Shown: in pieces, positions 50,966-60,192 of the stretch
Layout: every line of letters starts with the position of its first letter
Position numbering within the stretch: position 1 is the first letter of the stretch
Assembly (NCBI GenBank): GCA_023417475.1
Contig: JAEZFP010000045.1
Location: 1 to 64,000 of the forward strand
Source of the DNA: Bacillota bacterium
Lineage (GTDB): Bacteria; Bacillota; UBA4882; UBA8346
Length of the DNA: 64,000 nt
Reading direction: 5' to 3'
Program-made: the position numbers and the translations under genes
Notes under the pieces: model-generated
What the model saw: only the letters and a program-made list of their open reading frames with translations
What the model was told of the DNA's origin: nothing
The model's database searches: none

Positions 50966-51946
50966 ATGAAACCCTACTATACAATTGCAAGAACAATTTT
51001 TGAAACAGAAATTGTAGAGCTAAAAAAGATTCAGAATCGTCTTGAAGCATCTTTTGATCAGGCAATTCAAGCAATTTTAAATAGTGAAGGTAAAGTAGTA
51101 ATTATGGGAGTAGGGAAATCAGGTTTAATTGCCCAAAAAATTGCTGCAACCTTAACCTCTACCGGGACACCCACTGTATTTGTTCATGCCACTGAAGCAC
51201 TCCATGGCGATTTGGGATTGATTTCTGAGACGGATGTAGTGATTCTCATATCAAATACCGGTACTAGCCCGGAAATTATTGCCTTGCTTCCGCATCTACA
51301 AAAATTAGGTTCTAAGTTAATTGCATTGACCGGAAATCTAAATTCTGAACTAGCTCAGGCGGCGGAAATAGTTCTTGATATTGGAGTTCAAGCGGAAGCT
51401 TGTACCGTAAAAACGGTTCCCACTTCTTCGACTACTGCTACGTTAGTTATGGGAGATGCCTTAGCATCAACACTGGCTGAGATTAAACAATTTAACGAGC
51501 AAGACTTTGCCGAATTTCATCCTGGAGGAGGGATTGGGCGCCGGTTAAAAGCTAAAGTTCGTGATTTAATGCATCCGAGGTCTGAACTACCAACCTTAGG
51601 AAGAAATAGTTTGTTTGATGAAATTATTGATTATCTAAATCAACCGCTCCAATCTTCTCAAATTCATCTGGGAGCGGCTTTAATCGTTGACTCCAATGAT
51701 CGTTTAGAAGGTTTGATTACCTGGGGGGATATTCGGATGGCCTTAAAAGCAAGAGAGCGGGTTTTTACCATGAAAGCAGCAGATATTATGAAGCCAAAGC
51801 CGATTACCATTGGACCAGAAGAACCTGCTCTGGAGGCGTTAAAATTGATGGAGAATCGAGAACAACCGCTTTCGGCGTTACCAGTGGTCGAAGGGGAATA
51901 CTTAGTAGGTTTCTTGAAAATCCAAGATGTGATCGGGAAAGTGTAA
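50966..51946 (+). CDS. KpsF/GutQ-family sugar-phosphate isomerase (SIS plus two CBS domains)
   Basis: 326 residues. N-terminal SIS domain (VIMGVGKSGLIAQKIAATL, HGDLGLI, ILISNTGTSPE) and a C-terminal pair of CBS domains (about residues 205-325). This is the D-arabinose-5-phosphate isomerase architecture, the first step of KDO/lipopolysaccharide or capsule synthesis. In a Bacillota genome it points to a diderm lineage or a capsule, though homologous SIS-CBS isomerases exist elsewhere. ATG 50966 after AAGGAGC. Stands alone after the metG terminator. Confidence 0.88.
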   Translation: MKPYYTIARTIFETEIVELKKIQNRLEASFDQAIQAILNSEGKVVIMGVGKSGLIAQKIAATLTSTGTPTVFVHATEALHGDLGLISETDVVILISNTGTSPEIIALLPHLQKLGSKLIALTGNLNSELAQAAEIVLDIGVQAEACTVKTVPTSSTTATLVMGDALASTLAEIKQFNEQDFAEFHPGGGIGRRLKAKVRDLMHPRSELPTLGRNSLFDEIIDYLNQPLQSSQIHLGAALIVDSNDRLEGLITWGDIRMALKARERVFTMKAADIMKPKPITIGPEEPALEALKLMENREQPLSALPVVEGEYLVGFLKIQDVIGKV

Positions 51947-52022
51947 ATAATGTTGGAGATTTTTTTTTCGGTTACGTAATTCAACATAAAAGTGAGTTAT
52001 AAAAATTCAGAGGTAATGTTGA

Positions 52023-52478
52023 ATGCAACTCCATGAATTTGAAGTGATAAAAAACGGGCATGTCACCGATGGAGAAATCGCCGATCTCCGGGAATCCGTC
52101 CATTGGGATCACCAAGATGGTTTGTATACCAAAATACTCGCGAAGTCTTACACGTATTATATTATCAGAGACGGAGCATGTTTAGTTGGTTTTTTATCAG
52201 TAATAAGCGATGGGGTAGCCGATGCGTTATTGGTTGATTTAATGGTTCATCCTAAATACCAAAATCAAGGAATCGGAACGTGTCTCGTTCAACAAGCGAT
52301 CAACGATCTGAAAGAGGACGGCATTCCCTGTATCCATGTGACCTTTGAAGAACGACTGGAGAAATTTTATCAGCGCATAGGTTTTCATATATTTAAAGGT
52401 GGAATTATTGATTTTAAACATCAATGTAAAATACGCTACGATCATGTGTCAAAGGGTTTACGGGAAATGCAGTGTTGA
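52023..52478 (+). CDS. GNAT-family N-acetyltransferase
   Basis: 151 residues. The acetyl-CoA binding motif is visible as VHPKYQNQGIGTCLVQQAI (residues ~76-94), with the family's beta-strands before and FYQRIGFH after it. The substrate cannot be assigned. ATG 52023 with GAGGTAATGTTGA upstream. It is a monocistronic gene by appearance and convergent with the AAA ATPase gene. Confidence 0.82.
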   Translation: MQLHEFEVIKNGHVTDGEIADLRESVHWDHQDGLYTKILAKSYTYYIIRDGACLVGFLSVISDGVADALLVDLMVHPKYQNQGIGTCLVQQAINDLKEDGIPCIHVTFEERLEKFYQRIGFHIFKGGIIDFKHQCKIRYDHVSKGLREMQC

Positions 52479-52500
52479 ATAAACAATAAAGGATTTATGC

Positions 52501-53304
52501 TTATAACCGTCGCAGATAGTTTTCAGGATTGTTTAAAAACTCCCTGGTAAAGTTGACATGTTCCAGTTCATCGTATGTTACTTGATGGATGCGGTCCCCG
52601 TCACAACTGTATATTTCCGCACCGGGATAGGCCATCAGAATTGGAGAATGGGTCGCGATGATAAATTGCGCCTCTTTTTCAACCATCTCTTTGATGATCA
52701 TCAGCAACGAAAATTGTCGCAGTGGCGAGAGAGGGGCTTCCGGTTCGTCGAGGAGATACAATCCTTTGGGCACAAAACGCGACTGAAACAAGGTGAGGAA
52801 ACTTTCCCCATGAGAGTGTGCGTCAAGATTTTCACCATAACGACTTTCAATACCGTGAAGCGAGTTTTTAAATGCGGAACGGGCTTGATTTTGAGCAAAT
52901 ATTGAGCGATCGCGGTACTCCTCCTCCACCCGTTGGAGTTCAACAATCATTTCTTGCCGTAGCTCCGCCATTTTCCGGGAGTAATTAAAGAAATCCTCGG
53001 AGCGCATAAAAAAGCCCCGCTTTGTCTGCCGCTGCCAAGCGAGTGTAAGCTGTTTGGCTAATAACCTAGCGTGTTCCAGCGTTTTATCGGTTTTGACGCT
53101 TTCCGCCCCGACCACCACCGAATCCGCCGCCGCCGCGATCCCCTCCAGCAAGGTCGATTTGCCGGTCCCATTTTCACCAACCAGAAAGGTAACCGCTGAA
53201 TTGAGCTCGATTTGCTCGAAATTTTTGATTAACGGTACATTGAATGGAAAAGCGTCGGTCGCAATCGCTTTGCGGTTTAGACTGATTGAACGTAAATGAA
53301 TCAT
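52501..53304 (-). CDS. AAA-type ATPase (ATP-binding, ABC/SMC-like head)
   Basis: 267 residues. Walker A GENGTGKST near residue 44, a charged helical middle, and Walker B LYLLDEPEAPLSPL with the following IIATHSPIL switch. This is the small overcoming-lysogenisation/SbcC-like ATPase type with a short helical insertion, found widely as a stand-alone protein of unknown role. ATG 53304 with GAGGT 6 nt upstream; an upstream TTG (53316) overlaps the RBS. No partner nuclease is adjacent, so a defence function is not supported. Confidence 0.75.
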   Translation of the reverse strand: MIHLRSISLNRKAIATDAFPFNVPLIKNFEQIELNSAVTFLVGENGTGKSTLLEGIAAAADSVVVGAESVKTDKTLEHARLLAKQLTLAWQRQTKRGFFMRSEDFFNYSRKMAELRQEMIVELQRVEEEYRDRSIFAQNQARSAFKNSLHGIESRYGENLDAHSHGESFLTLFQSRFVPKGLYLLDEPEAPLSPLRQFSLLMIIKEMVEKEAQFIIATHSPILMAYPGAEIYSCDGDRIHQVTYDELEHVNFTREFLNNPENYLRRL

Positions 53305-53552
53305 CGAATACCTCAAGTGCGGAATATGATGGTTGAGTTTGACAGTGATTATTTATAGTATATCATGATGAATTGCAAGCAGACAGTAGAAATTGGGGAG
53401 AATGCAAGTAGTATCAATCTCCACCCAGCCGTAAACAACAGGGCTCGGTATATAAAATCATTCAAAAGACCCTCCGGGGCTCGGCTAGACTTCAAAGCAC
53501 AACCCAGCCCGGAAGGGCTTGAGACTGCTTTTTGACTTAGCCCTGACCTTCA

Positions 53553-55231
53553 GAGCCCCGTGCCAAAAGATTTTAATATAAAGGAAATGACTTAAAAGTA
53601 AAGTGAATTAAAAGAACAGATAATTCAAAACGGCAGAGAAAAGCCCCTAAATTGATTAATTAAGGCACCTCTTTTGACTCACATTCTCTAGAGCAAGCTT
53701 TAAATCTTGATAATTGGTAAACTTATGCCATATTCGCTTAAGATTGTGCACTAAACATGCAAGACCAAACTCATGAGTAACAGAGTTTAGACCTCTTTTG
53801 AGATGCTGTTGAAAATTTAGTTGCTGCTTAATTTGTCCAAATACTGGTTCCGATAATTCCTTACGATGGCTATATATTTCTTTACCCCGTTCAGTTTGAT
53901 GCTTTGCTTTCATTTTTTCTCGTAGGGGATCATATTGACTGCGCTCAATTTGTCGTTTTCCGGTTTTTGATTTGATACAATCCTGGAAATATGCGCAGCC
54001 GGAACAATCGCCCCAGTATACTCGGACTATTGTATCCTTTCTTTTTTTCCTTTGGTAACGGAAGGTCAATTCACGCTTACCTGGACAGATATATAGGTCA
54101 CGCTCAGCATCATAGACAAAATTATCTTTGTGATAGGTTCTTTCTTCTTGTGGAGGACAAATATAGGCATCAATTTTGGTCGTTTCGAGATAAGCAAGGT
54201 TTTTTCCTGAAAAATATCCGGTGTCTGCTGTAAATGTTTCTGGTTCTCGTTTTACATTGGCCTTGCTTTCCTCAAGCGTCGGTAGTAGTTGTTCGGAATC
54301 ACTCGCCTCTTGTGAGGTGGTGTAAGCGACAATAATTTGTTCTTTTTTGTCAACAATGACTTGATGATTATAGCTTTGTTGATAACTATTGCGACTGGTT
54401 TTCATAAGCCGTGAATCTGGGTCAACAAAATTATAGCGTTCAGCTTGTTTTAATTGTTCACCTTTGGATTCGGCGCGTTTTTGAAGCTCATCAATGGCTT
54501 GCTCTAATTTTTTCAATCGTTCTAATTTAGAGCCAATTTCCTTTGGAAGTTCATCGGGAGTGGATTCACCAAATAGGGTACTTTCGGTTTGATCGTTCGT
54601 TTTTATTTCGCCAATTGCGTTTGCAATTTCGACTTTGAGATCGGCAATTCTTTTTTCAATCACTTCTGCTTTGATGCCGCCTTTTGGAGCATTCGCTTTA
54701 ATCTTTGTGCCATCTAAACTGAATTGGCCGAAAGAAACCATCTCAAGTGTGATGCAAAGTTCAAGAACTTGTTGAAACAAGCATTTGACTTCGGCTTCAT
54801 TTGTTTTTAAAAAACGGGCGATTGTTCGCCATGATGGTCTTTGACCACCGGCTAACATGATTCCCCCAATATCTTTGCTAGCAAGCCGGGCTATCTTTCT
54901 TGAGCTGCGACTCCCAATGGCTACGCCGTAAAAGATTAATTTTAGTAACAAGGTGGGATGGAAACCATCACAGCCTTTATTACTGTATTTGTTAGCTATG
55001 ATTGTTACATCAAGTCGGTCAACGACTTCCATGACCACCCATGAGACGTCATCTTCCGGTAGCATATCCCCAACTCTTTGGGGTAATAAAAAAGTTGGGT
55101 CACTTTGATAGAATTTAAACCGAGCCATGATAGCCTCCAAAGTCTTGTTAGTACTATATTTGATTGGCTATTTGTCTCTAATTATCCTGGTTGTTTTTCA
55201 ATTCTTTTACCTCTATTTTGGCACGGGGCTC
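53553..55231 (-). mobile_element. IS1182-family insertion sequence with terminal inverted repeats and 4-bp target duplication
   Basis: Perfect 16-bp terminal inverted repeats, GAGCCCCGTGCCAAAA at 53553-53568 and TTTTGGCACGGGGCTC at 55216-55231, enclose one transposase. The direct repeat TTCA flanks both ends (53549-53552 and 55232-55235). The element is about 1.68 kb and looks intact. The 248 bp between it and the AAA ATPase gene hold no gene, only short GGCTCGG and CCCGGAAGGGCT repeats. Confidence 0.88.
53656..55128 (-). CDS. IS1182-family transposase
   Basis: 490 residues, full length for the family. N-terminal domain (RFKFYQSDPTFLLPQRVGDM, then SNKGCDGFHPTLLLKLIFYG), DDE catalytic region (FSLDGTKIKANAPKGG, TADTGYFSGKN) and a C-terminal zinc-like cysteine set (VYWGDCSGCAYFQDCIKS) followed by YSHRKELSEPVFGQIKQQ, whose Glu completes the DDE triad. 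No frameshift is seen. ATG 55128 behind TTGGAGG; the longer frame to 55140 begins upstream of the RBS. The gene sits inside the two inverted repeats described for the element. Confidence 0.92.
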   Translation of the reverse strand: MARFKFYQSDPTFLLPQRVGDMLPEDDVSWVVMEVVDRLDVTIIANKYSNKGCDGFHPTLLLKLIFYGVAIGSRSSRKIARLASKDIGGIMLAGGQRPSWRTIARFLKTNEAEVKCLFQQVLELCITLEMVSFGQFSLDGTKIKANAPKGGIKAEVIEKRIADLKVEIANAIGEIKTNDQTESTLFGESTPDELPKEIGSKLERLKKLEQAIDELQKRAESKGEQLKQAERYNFVDPDSRLMKTSRNSYQQSYNHQVIVDKKEQIIVAYTTSQEASDSEQLLPTLEESKANVKREPETFTADTGYFSGKNLAYLETTKIDAYICPPQEERTYHKDNFVYDAERDLYICPGKRELTFRYQRKKRKDTIVRVYWGDCSGCAYFQDCIKSKTGKRQIERSQYDPLREKMKAKHQTERGKEIYSHRKELSEPVFGQIKQQLNFQQHLKRGLNSVTHEFGLACLVHNLKRIWHKFTNYQDLKLALENVSQKRCLN

Positions 55232-55398
55232 TTCAGGTCTGGGCGGACAGAGACGCATGATATTCTAGTCCGGCACGCCAGCTTTTAATCGCATTTTGCC
55301 CACCCCACTGCGAAAGTTGGTTTTTTTAGTTGACGAATGAATGCCTTCAGGAGATACTTACATAGATGAGTTAATACGGTGAAGGGAATTGAATCAGC

Positions 55399-57576
55399 AT
55401 GGGAAAATCACTCGTTCTGGCCGAAAAACCCTCTGTCGGCCGGGAGATCGCTAAGATTTTAAATTGCAACCAAAAGGGCAACGGCTGCCTGATCGGACCA
55501 CGCCACATCGTCACCTGGGCGTTGGGGCATCTGGTTACCTTGGCCGACCCGGAGGTCTATGACGATAAATATAAGACTTGGAATATCGAAGATCTGCCGA
55601 TGCTGCCCGACCGGATGGAGCTGGTGGTGATCGGCGAATCCGCCCGGCAGTATAAGGCGGTCAAGGACCTCTTGCGCCAACCGGACGTGGACGAATTAAT
55701 CATCGCCACCGACGCCGGGCGGGAAGGGGAACTGGTGGCCCGCTGGATTATTGCCAAAGCCGGTTTTAAGAAACCGCTGAAACGGCTCTGGATCTCCTCC
55801 CAGACCGAGCGGGCGATTAAGGAAGGGTTCAATAACTTAAAACCCGGCCGGGATTACGAGCGGCTGTACGCGGCGGCCGAGTCGCGCGCCGAAGCCGACT
55901 GGCTGGTCGGTTTGAATGTGACCCGGGCTTTGACCTGTAAATTCAATGCGCAGCTTTCGGCCGGCCGGGTCCAGACGCCAACCCTGGCGCTGGTGGTGGA
56001 ACGGGAAAACGAGATCAAACGGTTTGTGCCGCGTCCGTATTGGACCGTGACGGTGCAGAGCAACGGCTTCACCTTGCAATGGCAAGATGAAACCGGCGGC
56101 AACCGGCTGTTTGATCAGGGGCAAGCGGAAGCGATCGTCGCCAAGGCGCGCGGTCAGAACGGGGTTATTGTCGACCTGAAGCGAGAAGCGAAAAAGGAAT
56201 TGCCGCCGTTGGCCTATGATCTGACCGAATTGCAACGGGACGCCAACCGGCGCTTTGGGTTCTCGGCCAAACAGACTTCAGGCATCATGCAGCAACTTTA
56301 CGAACACCATAAATTAGTGACGTATCCGCGGACCGATTCCCGCTATCTCAGTGAAGATATTGTGCCGACCCTGCCGGAGCGATTGCGGGCGATTGCCGTG
56401 GGTTCATATACGGAACCGGCTCGCCAGCTCTTGAAGACCAAATTAAATGTCACCAAACGACTGGTGGATAGCAGTAAGGTCAGCGATCACCACGCAATCA
56501 TCCCGACTGAAGAGCCGGTTTACTTAAGCAAGTTAAGTCCGGAAGAGTTAAAAATCTACGATTTGATCGTCAAACGGTTTCTGGCCGTGTTAGCGCCGGC
56601 CTTCGAATACGAACAGACCGTGGTGAAAGCCAAGCTTCAAGGAGAGTTTTTCGGGGCCAAAGGCAAAGTGATCCTGAAAAAGGGCTGGCGGAGCGTTTAC
56701 GACGGACAGGAGCTTCCCGACGAAGACTCCGATGAGAACGTTGCTCAACAAGCCTTGCCGGCGCTCCGGCTGAATGACCCGGTGCCGGTGCAGGGAGTGA
56801 AGTCCGTTGCGGCGCAGACCAAACCGCCGGCGCGTTATACCGAAGCCACCTTGCTTTCAGCGATGGAACATCCCGGGAAGACCATCGACGACCGTCGCCT
56901 GCGCGAAGTGTTGGAGACCACCAGCGGTTTGGGGACTCCGGCGACGCGGGCGGAGATTATCGAGAAATTGTTCAACTCGTTCTATATGGAACGGCGCGGC
57001 AAGGAGATCGTCCCAACCTCCAAAGGAATTCAACTGGTCGGCTTGGTCCCGTCCGAACTGAAATCGGCCGAATTGACCGCCAAGTGGGAGCAGCAATTGC
57101 AGGAGATCAGCAAAGGCAAGGCGAATCGGACCGAGTTTATTCGCGGGATTCGCGAGTATACCGTCAAGTTGGTCACAGCGGTGGTGGGCAGCGGCCAGTC
57201 CTACCGGCACGACAACCTCACCCGGACCAAATGTCCCAACTGTGGCCGGTTTCTGCTGGAAGTCAAAGGGAAACGTGGCGAGATGCTGGTCTGCCAGGAC
57301 CGCGAATGCGGTTACCGGCAGAATGTGTCGCAAACATCAAACGCCCGCTGTCCCGAGTGCCATAAGAAGCTGGAGTTGCGGGGCGAAGGGGAAAATAAGA
57401 TGTTTACCTGCGGCTGCGGATACCGGGAGAAGCTTTCGGCCTTCACTAAACGCCGGGAAGAGGAGAAAGGCAAGGCCAATAAGCGGGAGGTCAATCAGTA
57501 TCTCCAGCAGCAGCGGCGGGAGGCTGAGCCGATTAATAATGCGTTGGCGGAGGCGCTGGCGAAGTTGAGGAAGTAA
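55399..57576 (+). CDS. topB: DNA topoisomerase III
   Basis: 725 residues, type IA topoisomerase. TOPRIM domain at the N-terminus (LVLAEKPSVGREIAKIL, then IIATDAGREGELVARWI), the active-site tyrosine in LVTYPRTDSRYLSEDI, and SAGRVQTPTLALVVERE. The C-terminus carries zinc-type cysteine pairs (TKCPNCGRF, CQDREC, CPECHKK). It relaxes negative supercoils and decatenates single-stranded regions. ATG 55399 with a modest GAAGGGAATTG site. Stands alone between the IS element and the DnaA-box region. High G+C codons compared with the IS. Confidence 0.93.
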   Translation: MGKSLVLAEKPSVGREIAKILNCNQKGNGCLIGPRHIVTWALGHLVTLADPEVYDDKYKTWNIEDLPMLPDRMELVVIGESARQYKAVKDLLRQPDVDELIIATDAGREGELVARWIIAKAGFKKPLKRLWISSQTERAIKEGFNNLKPGRDYERLYAAAESRAEADWLVGLNVTRALTCKFNAQLSAGRVQTPTLALVVERENEIKRFVPRPYWTVTVQSNGFTLQWQDETGGNRLFDQGQAEAIVAKARGQNGVIVDLKREAKKELPPLAYDLTELQRDANRRFGFSAKQTSGIMQQLYEHHKLVTYPRTDSRYLSEDIVPTLPERLRAIAVGSYTEPARQLLKTKLNVTKRLVDSSKVSDHHAIIPTEEPVYLSKLSPEELKIYDLIVKRFLAVLAPAFEYEQTVVKAKLQGEFFGAKGKVILKKGWRSVYDGQELPDEDSDENVAQQALPALRLNDPVPVQGVKSVAAQTKPPARYTEATLLSAMEHPGKTIDDRRLREVLETTSGLGTPATRAEIIEKLFNSFYMERRGKEIVPTSKGIQLVGLVPSELKSAELTAKWEQQLQEISKGKANRTEFIRGIREYTVKLVTAVVGSGQSYRHDNLTRTKCPNCGRFLLEVKGKRGEMLVCQDRECGYRQNVSQTSNARCPECHKKLELRGEGENKMFTCGCGYREKLSAFTKRREEEKGKANKREVNQYLQQQRREAEPINNALAEALAKLRK

Positions 57577-57612
57577 GATTGGATACGGAACTGGATGAGG
57601 TTTATTAGGGCT

Positions 57613-57781
57613 TTGCCGAATTGGTGGTTGCGCCGTGAAAAGGGGCGCATTACTGCGTCGCTTGGTCACTCCGGGCTTCAGCGTACATCGAGTACGCTTC
57701 CAGTCCTCGTTCGGGCGCTCCTTGTCCTGCCCCCCTTTTGACGACGCGAATGAAATTTCAAGTAGACCACCAATTCGGCAA
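57613..57781. repeat. Nested inverted-repeat element (REP/MITE-like), 169 bp
   Basis: The ends TTGCCGAATTGGTGGT (57613-57628) and ACCACCAATTCGGCAA (57766-57781) are perfect 16-bp complements. A second arm inside, GCGCCGTGAAAAGGGG (57630-57645) and CCCCTTTTGACGACGC (57732-57747), matches in 14 of 16. A palindrome CGTAC-ATCGA-GTACG lies in the centre. The whole 169 bp can fold into one large hairpin. It encodes nothing convincing and may be a dispersed genomic repeat. It fills most of the gap 57577-57943 after topB. Confidence 0.6.
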
Positions 57782-57943
57782 GGTTCCTCTCGGCCTATAT
57801 TATTAAAAAGTGAGGCCGATCGTTCGGAGTCGAGTGACTAGAAAAAGTGGATAGGGTTCGGTTAGAGGAAGGGAAATGTCAGTTTTTCCCGAATTTATAA
57901 CGTAGATTTCGAAGCGTGATTGCAAAATAAAAGGAGAATGGTT

Positions 57944-58216
57944 ATGAAAAAAATAATCTTAGCTGTATTCTTTCTGTTGGTAATTTCCACTCAAGCCCTG
58001 GCCACCGATCTGATCAACAGGGACTCGGCAACCTACCGGGTGGAAATTAAACCGGACCCCTATACCCGAACCGAAATGGACGTGCGTGGCAATTCCAATT
58101 ATTCCGGCCAATTGAAAAAAGGTTATATCATCACCAACCTTAAAACCGGCGAGCGAATTACTGTCACAACCGACAAAAAGGTTTTCATCGTGGACGGCAA
58201 ATTCAAACAAGAATAA
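57944..58216 (+). CDS. Small secreted protein of unknown function
   Basis: 90 residues: a signal peptide (KKIILAVFFLLVISTQALA, cleavage before TD) and a basic, beta-rich mature part with RVEIKPDPYTRTEMDVRG and a C-terminal TTDKKVFIVDGKF. No lipobox and no cysteines, so a soluble exported protein. Not recognised as a named family. ATG 57944, 7 nt after AAGGAG, is preferred to 57920. It stands alone between the REP-like element and the DnaA-box array. Confidence 0.65.
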   Translation: MKKIILAVFFLLVISTQALATDLINRDSATYRVEIKPDPYTRTEMDVRGNSNYSGQLKKGYIITNLKTGERITVTTDKKVFIVDGKFKQE

Positions 58217-58291
58217 GCCTCGATTACTAAACTCACCAAACCTGTTTGGAGCCGGTGGATTAGCCCGGTTCAGGACGGAATGTGCCTGTTT

Positions 58292-58648
58292 TGTGAATAA
58301 GTGAGCTTGCTGAAGTCTTCCGCAAGCTGGATATGTGGATAAGTAAGCTTGCTGAGTCGTTCGGCAAGCTGGATTTGTGAATAAGTAAGCTTGCTGAGTT
58401 GTTCGGCAAGCTGGATTTGTGAATAAGTGAGCTTGCTGAGTCGTTCGGCAAGCTGGATTTGTGAATAAGTAAGCTTGCTGAGTCGTTCGGCAAGCTGGAT
58501 TTGTGAATAAGTAAGCTTGCTGAAGTCTTCCGCAAGCTGGATTTGTGGATAAGTGAGCTGGATTTGTGAATAAGTCATCTATTTCTGTGGATAAATAGCA
58601 ATGTTAGAGGTTGTGTCAGACAGAGTAAATGGTTTGGGTTGTGGATAA
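58292..58648 (-). repeat. Tandem array of DnaA boxes with intervening hairpins (42-bp period)
   Basis: TGTG-A/G-ATAA, the complement of the DnaA box TTATNCACA, occurs exactly ten times, at 58292, 58334, 58376, 58418, 58460, 58502, 58544, 58565, 58586 and 58640. The first seven are 42 bp apart, then two steps of 21 bp and one of 54 bp. Between boxes of the tandem part a hairpin is formed by AGCTTGC and GCAAGCT. Four boxes read TGTGGATAA, the perfect consensus TTATCCACA. The three last boxes lie outside the regular tandem unit. The stretch codes for nothing credible. Confidence 0.75.
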
Positions 58649-58685
58649 GTCGAATAGTTGAGGGCATAACGAAGCTTATTATTGA

Positions 58686-58718
58686 AAAGGCCGTTCGGAG
58701 TTTTACCGGACGGCCTTT
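58686..58718 (-). terminator. Terminator of dapL
   Basis: AAAGGCCGTTCGG (58686-58698) and CCGGACGGCCTTT (58706-58718) form a 13-bp stem with one G-T pair; read on the minus strand, T-rich sequence follows. It separates dapL from the DnaA-box array. Confidence 0.65.
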
Positions 58719-58725
58719 CGTAGTT

Positions 58726-59958
58726 TTAGAAATTGAGTTTTTGAATCCGTTCCATCGCCCGTTCGGTGTTTTCACGGCTGCCGAAGGCGGTAAGACGGAA
58801 GAATCCTTCGCCGCTGGGGCCAAAACCGGAACCGGGTGTGCCGACCACTTGGACTTCGTGGAGGAGTTTATCGAAGAACTCCCAGGAAGTGAGGTTAGCC
58901 GGGGTTTTTAACCAGATATACGGGGCGTTGATCCCGCCGTAGATGGTAAAGCCGGCTCCTTGCAACGCGTTGCGGACAATCCCGGCGTTGGTCATATAAT
59001 ATTGGATAACCTCTTTGATCTGACGTTGTCCCGCTTCGGTATAGACGGCGGCGGCGCCGGCTTGAATCGGATAGGAGACGCCGTTAAACTTGGTCGTCTG
59101 GCGACGTAGCCAGAAACGGTTCAACGGGTGGGCGGTTCCAGCAGCGTCATAAGCGACCACCGATTTCGGAACGACCGTATAGGCGCAACGGGTGCCGGTG
59201 AAACCGGCGGTCTTCGAGTAGCTGCGGAACTCGATCGCCACGTCTTTGGCGCCTTCAATCTCATAAATGCTGTGGGGAATGCCGGGCTCCTGAATATAGG
59301 CTTCATATGCGGAATCGTAAAGAATGATCGCCTGATTGGCCCGGGCGTAATCAACCCAGGGTTTTAATTCTTCCTTCGTCAGGGTCATCCCGGTCGGATT
59401 GTTGGGGAAGCAGAGGTAGATCAGGTCGACCTTTGCTTTGGGCAGTTCCGGCTTGAGCCCGTTCGCTTCGGTGCAGGGGAGGTAGACAATCTTTTCATAA
59501 CGACCGTCCTTACCCAAGCTGCCGGCTCGTCCCGCCATAACGTTGCTGTCCACATAGACCGGATAGACTGGGTCGGTCACCGCCACGATGTTGTCGATCC
59601 CGAAGATCTCCTGAATATTGCCACAGTCGCATTTGGCGCCGTCGCTGATAAAAATTTCATCGCTTGCCAATTCAACACCGTAGGGACGGTAATCGTGTTC
59701 AACGATCTTTTCGCTTAAAAATTCATACCCTTGTTCGGGACCATACCCCCGGAAGGTTTTGGCGTCGGCCATTTCAGCCACGCCGCGTTGCAACCCGGCG
59801 ACGACCTCCGGAACCAAGGGGCGGGTCACGTCGCCGATCCCCATCCGGATGACGTCGGCTTCCGGATGTTCGGCTTTATACTTACTAATTCGTTTGGCGA
59901 TCTCCGAGAAGAGATAGTTGCCGGGTAATTGCAGATAGTTTTCATTCACTAATGCCAT
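58726..59958 (-). CDS. dapL: LL-diaminopimelate aminotransferase
   Basis: 410 residues, PLP fold type I aminotransferase of the DapL subgroup. N-terminal ENYLQLPGNYLFSEIAKRI and MGIGDVTRPL are diagnostic; the PLP lysine lies in YSKTAGFTGTRC, and the C-terminus keeps SGFGPSGEGFFRLTAFG. It converts tetrahydrodipicolinate directly to LL-diaminopimelate in lysine and peptidoglycan synthesis, a route common in anaerobic Bacillota. ATG 59958 behind GAAGGGAC gives the standard length; a longer frame to 60021 is not conserved-looking. Monocistronic, followed by the terminator at 58686. Confidence 0.93.
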   Translation of the reverse strand: MALVNENYLQLPGNYLFSEIAKRISKYKAEHPEADVIRMGIGDVTRPLVPEVVAGLQRGVAEMADAKTFRGYGPEQGYEFLSEKIVEHDYRPYGVELASDEIFISDGAKCDCGNIQEIFGIDNIVAVTDPVYPVYVDSNVMAGRAGSLGKDGRYEKIVYLPCTEANGLKPELPKAKVDLIYLCFPNNPTGMTLTKEELKPWVDYARANQAIILYDSAYEAYIQEPGIPHSIYEIEGAKDVAIEFRSYSKTAGFTGTRCAYTVVPKSVVAYDAAGTAHPLNRFWLRRQTTKFNGVSYPIQAGAAAVYTEAGQRQIKEVIQYYMTNAGIVRNALQGAGFTIYGGINAPYIWLKTPANLTSWEFFDKLLHEVQVVGTPGSGFGPSGEGFFRLTAFGSRENTERAMERIQKLNF

Positions 59959-60192
59959 ACGATCAGTCCCTTCGTTGAAACATAATATTATTTCAGCCAA
60001 ATATTCGGGATAGTCCCCCAAAACCCTGCCGACCGGATGGTTAAAGTTTCATGATTTCTTACCTGGCGCAGAAAGTAGCGCGTAAAGTTCGCGTGCCGGA
60101 TTAGCGTTAACACATCCGGCCGGATTATGCTTGTAAATAATGAAACTGAATCCGGAGATGGCAACCGTGTCAATTTGATCAAACCAATTCCA

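Noticed and set aside
52501..53304. Anti-phage defence ATPase (Gabija/Septu/OLD-type)
   Set aside because: No adjacent nuclease or other defence gene; the ATPase alone is common and unspecific.
57635..57841. Small hypothetical protein inside the 169-bp palindrome
   Set aside because: The frame spans the inverted repeat, lacks a ribosome binding site and has composition typical of palindromic repeats.
58292..58560. CRISPR array
   Set aside because: The 42-bp units are contiguous tandem repeats with no unique spacers, and no cas genes are near.
58260..58578. Repeat-encoded proteins on the minus strand (SSLPNDSASLLIHK repeats)
   Set aside because: Two overlapping frames stay open merely because the period is a multiple of three; no ribosome binding site, and the conserved units are DnaA boxes and hairpins.
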